This document shows positions 50,429 through 55,860 of a stretch of DNA of 55,860 nt, in pieces. The notes beneath the pieces were generated by a model. The model had not been told where the DNA came from, did not search any database, and worked only from the letters and a program-made list of their open reading frames with translations. Numbering within the stretch: position 1 is the stretch's first letter; the number at the start of each line of letters is the position of its first letter. The position numbers were made by a program, and so were the translations under genes. The stretch is from UMGS1851 sp900555605 (GTDB lineage: Bacteria; Bacillota; Clostridia; UBA1212; UBA1255): positions 1 through 55,860 of the forward strand of contig CABROF010000004.1 of NCBI GenBank assembly GCA_902472555.1. Direction: 5' to 3'.

Positions 50429-51036
50429 AGGACTTGAACATACTGATTGTCGGCGTCGGCGGACAGGGGACGCTGCTGTCTTCTCGTTTTTTAGGAGCAG
50501 CGGCGCTTATGAACGGAAAAGAGGTAAAGGTTTCGGAGGTTCACGGGATGTCCCAGCGGGGGGGAAGCGTGGTTACCTGTGTAAAAATAGGAGATCAGGT
50601 AGCTTCTCCGATTATTGATTTGGGAGAAGCAGATGTCATATTGGCTTTTGAGCAATTGGAAGCGATTCGCTGGCTGTCCTATCTGAAACCACGGGGAACC
50701 GTTATTCTGAACACACAGAAAATCAATCCTATGCCTGTGATTTCCGGTAAGGCGGCGTATCCGGAGGAGATTCTTTCTGTACTGCAGCATTCCGATATTA
50801 GAGTGGTTGCTTTAGATGCACTCCAGCTTGCAGAGAAATGTGGAACCGCAAAAGCCGTGAACGTGGTACTGCTGGGCGTATTGGCCTCCATGCTGCCGGA
50901 TGTGCCGGCAGATATGTGGACAGAATGTCTGCGGTCCGTGATTCCGCCGAAACTGCAGGCTGTAAATGAAAAGGCTTTTTCAGCCGGTATGGCGCTGCAG
51001 GCGGAAAAGGATGATTGCGTGTCAGCAAACAGCTGA
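50425..51036 (+). CDS. iorB: indolepyruvate:ferredoxin oxidoreductase, beta subunit
   Basis: 203 residues from the ATG at 50425, which overlaps the iorA stop by 4 bp and has GGAGGA upstream; the longer frame inside iorA is rejected. It is the 2-oxoacid oxidoreductase gamma-type subunit: IVGVGGQGTLLSSRFLGAAA at the N terminus, SEVHGMSQRGGSVVTCVKIG, and FEQLEAIRWLSYL. It forms the complex with IorA. The end overlaps nothing; the ACT protein starts 20 bp later. Confidence 0.95.
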   Translation: MKDLNILIVGVGGQGTLLSSRFLGAAALMNGKEVKVSEVHGMSQRGGSVVTCVKIGDQVASPIIDLGEADVILAFEQLEAIRWLSYLKPRGTVILNTQKINPMPVISGKAAYPEEILSVLQHSDIRVVALDALQLAEKCGTAKAVNVVLLGVLASMLPDVPADMWTECLRSVIPPKLQAVNEKAFSAGMALQAEKDDCVSANS

Positions 51037-51056
51037 AGAAGGGAGCGGAAGTTTTT

Positions 51057-51491
51057 ATGAGCGTGAGACAGATTTCTGTTTTTTTGGAAAATAAAGCCGG
51101 ACGTCTGGCGGATGTTACAAAGGTATTGGGCGCGCATGACGTTGACATCAATGCATTGTCCATCGCGGATACGACGCATTTCGGCATTTTACGCCTGATC
51201 GTGAACAAGCCGGATCTGGCGGAGACTGTTTTACGTGAAAACGGGTATACGGTCAGTGCGTCTCCGGTACTTGCCATTGCCATTGAGGATGTGCCCGGGG
51301 CGCTTGCAGCGGCTTTAGATGCGTTGACAGCCGGGTGTATCGGAATCGATTATATTTATGCGTTCGTGGGCAAACAGAACCTTCAGAAGGCGCTTGTGAT
51401 TCTGAAAGTAGAAGATATCACGCATGCCTCGGAGGTACTGCGGCAGAGAGGCATTCAGGTGCTTACGGATGACGAGGTGTATTGCCTGTAA
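51057..51491 (+). CDS. double ACT-domain protein
   Basis: 144 residues from the ATG at 51057 (GAAGGGAG upstream). It consists of two ACT folds: about 1-70 (RQISVFLENKAGRLADVTKV, DINALSIADTTHFGILRLIV) and 72-140 (AIAIEDVPGALAAALDALTA, IDYIYAFVGKQNLQKALVIL). ACT domains bind small ligands, usually amino acids. Such free-standing tandem ACT proteins are commonly encoded next to phenylacetate-CoA ligase and Ior genes in anaerobes. Likely role: sensing an aromatic or branched amino acid and tuning the enzymes; no direct evidence. Last gene of the operon. Confidence 0.88.
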   Translation: MSVRQISVFLENKAGRLADVTKVLGAHDVDINALSIADTTHFGILRLIVNKPDLAETVLRENGYTVSASPVLAIAIEDVPGALAAALDALTAGCIGIDYIYAFVGKQNLQKALVILKVEDITHASEVLRQRGIQVLTDDEVYCL

Positions 51492-51525
51492 GCGCTTTGC
51501 GGCATTTTCATATGCAGAAATGAAA

Positions 51526-51552
51526 CGGACCGGGCGGTTACCGCCCGGTCCG
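51526..51552. terminator. strong terminator between the ACT gene and the araC-type gene
   Basis: CGGACCGGGCGG (51526-51537), loop TTA, CCGCCCGGTCCG (51541-51552): a perfect 12-bp GC-rich stem, followed by AT-rich ATATATTTTATT. It serves the ior operon and, since the left side has GAAA, possibly the convergent regulator gene too. Confidence 0.8.
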
Positions 51553-51559
51553 ATATATT

Positions 51560-52369
51560 TTATTGCGCCGGCGTATCAAAGAACATATGCTTTCTTTCAT
51601 TTTCCTCTGAATCAGCCTGCTCCGCCCGGGTGTGCGCATACCAGTTTTTCGGACAAACGCCGGTCTCCTTTTTAAAGATACGCGAAAAATAATAATAATC
51701 CGAAAAACCGGAGCGCCAAGCGATTTCCTTCAGAGGCAGCTTGGAATACTCCTGCGAAATCAGCAGCTGCTTTGCATAGGAGATCCGTTTATAAATTAGC
51801 AATTTCAGCGGCGACATGCCGGTCTGGCTGATGAAAAGCTTCCGAAAATAATCCACGTTCAGCGGTATGCTGTCGAGGATGTCCCGGATGTCAAACTGGG
51901 CATTTGAAAAATTATATATAATCTCGTCTATGACCTGATCCACATATTCATTCCGCGGACTGCTTTGCGAGAAGGAAATCATATATTGATTTAAAACGTC
52001 GTACAGGCTGTTTACGATATTGCCGGAATTATTGCGCTTCAGATGATATTCATGGTAAAGCTGGCGAAGAATTTTATAAAAATCCATATTTTCACTGTCT
52101 TTAAATTTCATGTAGGCAGTGCTTCTCAGAACTTCTAAGTCATGAAACGTATAATAATAATTACGGAAGCCCTCCTGCGAATAATCAGAATGCGGAGTAT
52201 TCGGGGGGATAATATAAATGTCGTTTTTTTCAAACGGAAGCGTTTCGTTATTGATGTCTACAAAGCCGCTGCCTTTTGTATAATAAACGACTTCCCAGAG
52301 ATCGTGCGTGTGAAGATCGACGCGATATGTATTTTTAAACAATCGTCCGACATAATTGATCTTAATCAT
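51560..52369 (-). CDS. AraC-family transcriptional regulator
   Basis: 269 residues from the ATG at 52369 (AGGAGGGG upstream). The N-terminal half is an AraC-type cupin sensor (VDLHTHDLWEVVYYTKGSGF, EKNDIYIIPPNTPHSD), where a sugar would bind. The C-terminal half has the two helix-turn-helix motifs: DIRDILDSIPLNVDYFRKLF, and PLKEIAWRSGFSDYYYFSRI followed by FKKETGVCPKNW. It is transcribed away from the cupin-epimerase-kinase genes, with both promoters in the 180-bp gap, so these are its probable targets. The ligand is likely a sugar. Confidence 0.9.
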   Translation of the reverse strand: MIKINYVGRLFKNTYRVDLHTHDLWEVVYYTKGSGFVDINNETLPFEKNDIYIIPPNTPHSDYSQEGFRNYYYTFHDLEVLRSTAYMKFKDSENMDFYKILRQLYHEYHLKRNNSGNIVNSLYDVLNQYMISFSQSSPRNEYVDQVIDEIIYNFSNAQFDIRDILDSIPLNVDYFRKLFISQTGMSPLKLLIYKRISYAKQLLISQEYSKLPLKEIAWRSGFSDYYYFSRIFKKETGVCPKNWYAHTRAEQADSEENERKHMFFDTPAQ

Positions 52370-52403
52370 ACCAACCCCTCCTGCATTAACCCTTCTGTAA
52401 AAT

Positions 52404-52432
52404 AGTCTATCAAAAGAGTAAAAACATTGCAA
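52404..52432 (-). promoter_or_regulatory. promoter of the araC-type gene
   Basis: Minus strand: TTGCAA (52432-52427), 17-bp spacer, TAGACT (52409-52404), about 35 bp before its start at 52369. Confidence 0.55.
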
Positions 52433-52483
52433 TGGAAAAATGCGAAATATCTGAAAAGTCCAATTATGAATCGTTTTTGTATA

Positions 52484-52512
52484 TTCAAGTCTGCCTCGGC
52501 GCTTATTATAAT
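52484..52512 (+). promoter_or_regulatory. promoter of the cupin-epimerase-kinase genes
   Basis: TTCAAG (52484-52489), 17-bp spacer, TATAAT (52507-52512). A perfect -10 box with a weak -35 is what an AraC-activated promoter would look like. It lies inside the longer frame that begins at 52432, so that start is rejected. Confidence 0.5.
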
Positions 52513-52551
52513 GCGGTTGTAAGAAAATATGATTTCCGGAGCGATGAAAAA

Positions 52552-53739
52552 ATGAGTAATCACAATGCTGCTGAACTGAAACAATTTTTAGACCGTGAAG
52601 AAGGCATTTTAAATTTGATCCCCATCTTTATTCCGCGCAGATTCGGGAATGCGGGTAGACGCCTGCGTCTTCATCCGGACGACTATTATGCCTATGGGAC
52701 AAAACGCGGATCTATTAAAGAACGCTGGTTTTCCTCCGTGATCTGTGCCATGAACGGGGCGGATGCGGCACCCGACGAGGGGCTGAGTTACGTCAATATT
52801 GACGGCTGCGTAGATCACAAGATTTCGCTGAAAACTTTTGTGGATACGCTGAAAGGGGATTTGGTGGGAAACCGTCTGTATGAGAAACACGGAACCTGGC
52901 CAATGTACTCCAAATTTTTTGATTATGAAGGACCGTTGTTCCACCATCTGCACCTGGATTTTGCGGCTGCGGTCCGCGTAGGAAAGCTCGGAAAGCCGGA
53001 GGCCTACTACTATCCGCCGCAGTATAACAATTATGCCGGGAAATTTCCGCATACCTATTTTGGCTTTTCTCCGGATGTAACAAAAGAAATGGTTAAAGAA
53101 CGTCTGGCGGATTATGAAAAAGCGGATATCCGGATTACGGAATTATCCAGAGCATACCGGATTGAGTTGGGTACCGGCTGGTATACGCCGCCGGGAGTCA
53201 TCCATGCTCCGGGCTCTTATCTGACTTATGAGCCGCAGTGGAATTCCGATGTTAATGCTGTGTTTGAAAATATTACAGATGGAGAGATATATGATCGCAG
53301 CTTTTTGTTTGAGAACTGTCCGGCAGATAAGCAGAACGATCTGGATTATGTTATCAGCCTGCTGGATTTTCCCAAAAATGTAGACCCGGACTACAGAGCG
53401 CACTATTTCCGCAGACCGTATATCGTACGGGAAACGCAGGAATATACAGAGCGGCAGATTGTGTACGGAAATGATTATATTGCGGCCAAAGAACTGACTG
53501 TTCATCCGGGCTGCACTGCGGTGGTCACGGATGAAATGGCATACGGCTGTATCGTGGTACAAGGGTACGGTGCAATCGGCCGCCATGCCTGCTCCGTTTC
53601 TACGATGCTCCGATTCGGACAGCTTAGTGAGGATGAATTTTTTATTTCCCACGATGCTGCGGCAAAAGGCGTTGTGATTATAAACAAGAGCGGCTGCGAG
53701 CCGCTTGTCATTCTGAAGCACTATCCCGCGGTGTATTGA
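52552..53739 (+). CDS. cupin protein resembling class I mannose-6-phosphate isomerase
   Basis: 395 residues from the ATG at 52552 (GGAGCG upstream). The central part carries a metal-binding cupin layout like type I phosphomannose isomerase: HHLHLDF (about residue 125-131), a later E in GKPEAYYYPPQ, and GWYTPPGVIHAPGSY with the last His. A second beta-rich half (about 290-395) looks like a second, metal-free cupin (VHPGCTAVVTDEMAYGCIVV, QGYGAIGRHAC). No phosphate-site motif was recognised, so a free sugar is possible. Similar proteins are annotated only as hypothetical or isomerase-like. With the epimerase and the LyxK-like kinase that follow, an aldose-ketose isomerase role is likely by inference. 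Confidence 0.65.
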   Translation: MSNHNAAELKQFLDREEGILNLIPIFIPRRFGNAGRRLRLHPDDYYAYGTKRGSIKERWFSSVICAMNGADAAPDEGLSYVNIDGCVDHKISLKTFVDTLKGDLVGNRLYEKHGTWPMYSKFFDYEGPLFHHLHLDFAAAVRVGKLGKPEAYYYPPQYNNYAGKFPHTYFGFSPDVTKEMVKERLADYEKADIRITELSRAYRIELGTGWYTPPGVIHAPGSYLTYEPQWNSDVNAVFENITDGEIYDRSFLFENCPADKQNDLDYVISLLDFPKNVDPDYRAHYFRRPYIVRETQEYTERQIVYGNDYIAAKELTVHPGCTAVVTDEMAYGCIVVQGYGAIGRHACSVSTMLRFGQLSEDEFFISHDAAAKGVVIINKSGCEPLVILKHYPAVY

Positions 53740-53808
53740 ACAGGCATGACCGCGGCATGAAAAAGAGAAGCCGCAGCGATCAATGGGGAAATGGAGCGGT
53801 GTGTATTT

Positions 53809-54633
53809 ATGCGGTGTAATTTAGGTGTCTATGAGAAAGCGATGCCCGGAACGCTGACTTGGCGGGAGAAATTGCTTGCTGCCGGAAGCGCGGGATTTGA
53901 TTTTGTGGAAATGAGCGTGGATGAGACGGATGAGAAGCTGGCGCGTCTTGCTTGGGCGCCGGAACAGCGCAGAGAACTCAGAACGCTTGCCGCCTGCTTG
54001 GGGACGGATATCCGGACCATGTGTCTGAGCGGTCATCGCCGGTTTCCCATCGGAAGCCATGAGAAAGCGGTCCGCCAAAAGGGCATGTCAATTATGGAGG
54101 CGGCCGTTGAGCTTGCGTATGATGTGGGAATCCGCATCATTCAGGTTGCCGGATATGATGTTTATTATCATGAGATATCCGATGAGAGCAGTAAAGGATA
54201 TTTTACTGAAAATCTTGCAAAGTCCGCGGATATGGCTGCAGCCCGCGGCGTTGTGCTGGCTTTAGAGACCATGGAAAATGAGTTTATGAATACGATTGAA
54301 AAGGCGATGTACTATGTGACGGCAATCAATTCACCATATCTGCAGATTTATCCCGATATCGGAAATGTGACGAACGGCGCCGCGGATGTGGCAGCGGATA
54401 TTCGCTCCGGAACGGGACATCTTGTTGCTGCGCATTTGAAAGAAACTGCACCGGGGATATTTCGGAATATGCGGTACGGGGAAGGGCATGTGGATTTCGA
54501 AAAGGCAGTCGGGCAATTAAAGGCGCAGGGGGTCCGGCTGTTTAATGCCGAATTCTGGTATGACGGAGGCAGGCAGTATCAGGAAGAATTAAAATATTCC
54601 TACGATTTTTTGAGCAGGTATCTGCTGCAGTAA
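53809..54633 (+). CDS. ulaE: UlaE-family L-ribulose-5-phosphate 3-epimerase or hexulose-phosphate isomerase
   Basis: 274 residues from the ATG at 53809 (CNLGVYEKAMPGTLTW); GGAG is 12 bases upstream, and an in-frame ATG at 53791 is possible. UlaE interconverts L-xylulose-5-P and L-ribulose-5-P in ascorbate and rare-pentose breakdown. It is a TIM barrel of the AP-endonuclease-2 type with the family's four metal ligands in place: Glu in ALETMENEFMN, Asp in YPDIGNVTN, His in AAHLKETAPGIFRNM, and Glu in NAEFWYDGG. The GTGHLVAAHLKETAPGIFRN stretch is close to UlaE. Follows the cupin gene by 69 bp; the kinase follows by 44 bp. Confidence 0.88.
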   Translation: MRCNLGVYEKAMPGTLTWREKLLAAGSAGFDFVEMSVDETDEKLARLAWAPEQRRELRTLAACLGTDIRTMCLSGHRRFPIGSHEKAVRQKGMSIMEAAVELAYDVGIRIIQVAGYDVYYHEISDESSKGYFTENLAKSADMAAARGVVLALETMENEFMNTIEKAMYYVTAINSPYLQIYPDIGNVTNGAADVAADIRSGTGHLVAAHLKETAPGIFRNMRYGEGHVDFEKAVGQLKAQGVRLFNAEFWYDGGRQYQEELKYSYDFLSRYLLQ

Positions 54634-54677
54634 CGGATGAAAGGCCGCCTAAGCGGCAGCAAAATGGAGGAGTGTAC

Positions 54678-55860
54678 ATGGCAGCCTATTTTTTAGGAAT
54701 TGATAACGGCGGTACGATGACAAAAGCCGCGCTGTTTGATGCAGCGGGCAATGAGGTTGCCGCCGCGTCCGGTAATACGCCGGTGCTTGTAGAGCAGGAT
54801 TGCTATAACCAGCGGGATATGGATATCATGTGGCAGACAACTGCCGCGGCGATTCGCGGTGCATTAGAAATTTCCGGCATTTTACCGGAGGAAATTGTCT
54901 GCATAGGCTGTACCGGTCACGGAAAGGGACTATATCCGTGGGGCAGATCCGGCCGTCCCGCGTATTACGGAATTGCTTCTACGGATCGGCGGGCGGAGTC
55001 GTATATTCGAAAATGGCAGCGTGACGGAACTGCAGAAAAGGCACAGGCGATTTCTCTGCAGCCTGTAATCGCATGCCAGCCGGCGGCGCTGCTGGCATGG
55101 CTGAAGGAGCATGCGCCTGCGGCATATGAAGAGATCGAATGGATCTTTGAGGCCAAGGATTATATCCGTTTTCGGCTGACAGGCGAGGCGTACGGAGAAG
55201 TTACAGACTATTCCGGAACGAGCTTGATGGATCTGCGTGCCGGTACGTACAGCAAGGAGCTGCTGACACTGTTCGGTATTGCGGAAATGTATGACAAGCT
55301 GCCGCCGCTGCGCTGTTCCGGTGACAGCTGCGGTGCCGTAACGGAAGAAGCGGCCCGTGTCACGGGCTTGAAAGCAGGTACGCCTGTGTGCGGCGGTATG
55401 TTTGATATTGATGCGTGCGCAATTGCAATGGATGTATTATCTCCGGAAAAGATGTGTATTATTACGGGAACCTGGAGCATCAACGAATACGTATCGGCTG
55501 CGCCGGTTCCTTCCGGCGGCACAACAAAAAATTCATTATTCTGCATACCGGGCTATTATTTAATTGAAGAAAGCAGCCCGACCTCTGCCGGCAATCTCGA
55601 CTGGTATCTGGACCTGATGACAACGTTTCAGAATAAAGCAGCAGTTTCCCAAAAGCAGGTCTATCAGAAAGCGGACAGTTTGGTAGAAATGCTGAATCCG
55701 GCTGATTCGGAGGTGGTTTTTCTGCCCTTTCTGTATGGCACAAATGCCGCAGGGGCCGACCGTTCCGCCTTCCTGGGCCTGCACAGCGGTCACCGGGCGG
55801 AGCATATGCTTCGCGCAATCTATGAAGGGGTGGTGTTCTTCCACAAAATGCATATTGACC
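54678..55860 (+). CDS. FGGY-family carbohydrate kinase, LyxK-like (3' truncated)
   Basis: The frame starts at 54678 (TGGAGGAG upstream) and stays open to the window edge, 394 residues so far out of about 500. The ATPase-type opening LGIDNGGTMTKAALFD binds ATP phosphate. GKGLYPWGRSGRPAYYGIA, then STDRRAESYIRKWQRDG, resembles E. coli L-xylulose kinase LyxK; GGMFDIDACAIAMDVL, ITGTWSINEY and ESSPTSAGNLDWY also fit it. Predicted to phosphorylate a ketopentose such as L-xylulose or 3-keto-L-gulonate at C5, the substrate UlaE would take next. The last part, including the end of the second FGGY domain, lies outside. Confidence 0.85.
   Translation, partial: MAAYFLGIDNGGTMTKAALFDAAGNEVAAASGNTPVLVEQDCYNQRDMDIMWQTTAAAIRGALEISGILPEEIVCIGCTGHGKGLYPWGRSGRPAYYGIASTDRRAESYIRKWQRDGTAEKAQAISLQPVIACQPAALLAWLKEHAPAAYEEIEWIFEAKDYIRFRLTGEAYGEVTDYSGTSLMDLRAGTYSKELLTLFGIAEMYDKLPPLRCSGDSCGAVTEEAARVTGLKAGTPVCGGMFDIDACAIAMDVLSPEKMCIITGTWSINEYVSAAPVPSGGTTKNSLFCIPGYYLIEESSPTSAGNLDWYLDLMTTFQNKAAVSQKQVYQKADSLVEMLNPADSEVVFLPFLYGTNAAGADRSAFLGLHSGHRAEHMLRAIYEGVVFFHKMHID

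Noticed and set aside
52432..52551. Upstream start that adds 40 residues to the cupin protein
   Set aside because: The TATAAT at 52507-52512 lies inside this extension and there is no ribosome site at 52432; the ATG at 52552 has one.
1..55860. tRNA or rRNA genes, CRISPR arrays, insertion sequences, prophage genes
   Set aside because: Intergenic gaps are short and were read for clover-leaf, repeat-spacer and transposase patterns; none was seen, although a tRNA scan program was not available.

Overview
The window looks like a chromosomal segment of a Gram-positive, low-to-moderate GC anaerobe of the class Clostridia, probably a gut or plant-polysaccharide-degrading member. Evidence: AGGAGG-type ribosome sites with several TTG/GTG starts; the Firmicutes gene order yifB-dprA-topA-trmFO; ferredoxin-dependent 2-oxoacid chemistry (iorAB); a YlbJ-like membrane protein of a family found in spore formers; and clostridial-type lipoproteins. 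I saw no rRNA, tRNA, CRISPR array, insertion sequence or phage gene.

Layout. (1) 1-8.4 kb: yifB (5' cut), dprA, topA and trmFO, running directly into a GH78 alpha-L-rhamnosidase and a YccF protein. (2) 8.4-14.4 kb: a lipoprotein amidase, a DUF1846 protein, a DUF2927-like lipoprotein, a 61-residue protein, metK, and bioY behind a BirA box. (3) 14.5-18.7 kb, minus strand: Lrp regulator, class I aminotransferase and a second GH78-like protein in one operon. (4) 18.8-25.6 kb: orphan hisF, the thrC-hom-lysC operon on the minus strand, and a lone murD. (5) 25.6-40.4 kb: a large surface/transport locus with two pairs of sugar-type ABC permeases, three extracellular solute-binding proteins (one a 1049-residue membrane-anchored multidomain protein), an NHL-repeat/YIP1 membrane protein and a DUF5696 protein, with no ATPase gene. 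(6) 40.4-45.6 kb: YlbJ-like protein, metA of the acetyl-CoA type, a small membrane protein, and a membrane-anchored propeller-like protein followed by a leucine-rich-repeat lipoprotein. (7) 45.6-51.5 kb: Na+/solute symporter, phenylacetate-CoA ligase, IorA, IorB and a double-ACT protein, behind a consensus promoter and a structured leader. (8) 51.5-55.9 kb: AraC regulator divergent from a cupin (phosphomannose-isomerase-like) protein, a UlaE-type epimerase and a LyxK-like kinase cut by the window end.

How it fits together. The rhamnosidases, the big ABC locus and the cupin/epimerase/kinase set point to uptake and breakdown of plant or host glycans and rare sugars. The aspartate-family genes (lysC, hom, thrC, metA, metK) give threonine, methionine and SAM. 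The symporter/PaaK/Ior set suggests uptake and oxidation of aryl or branched 2-oxoacids to acyl-CoA. The most novel-looking parts are the ABC/DUF5696/NHL-YIP1 locus, the rare-sugar cluster at the right end, and several unassigned leader elements (thrC and lysC, three 14-bp repeats before lysC, and the symporter leader).
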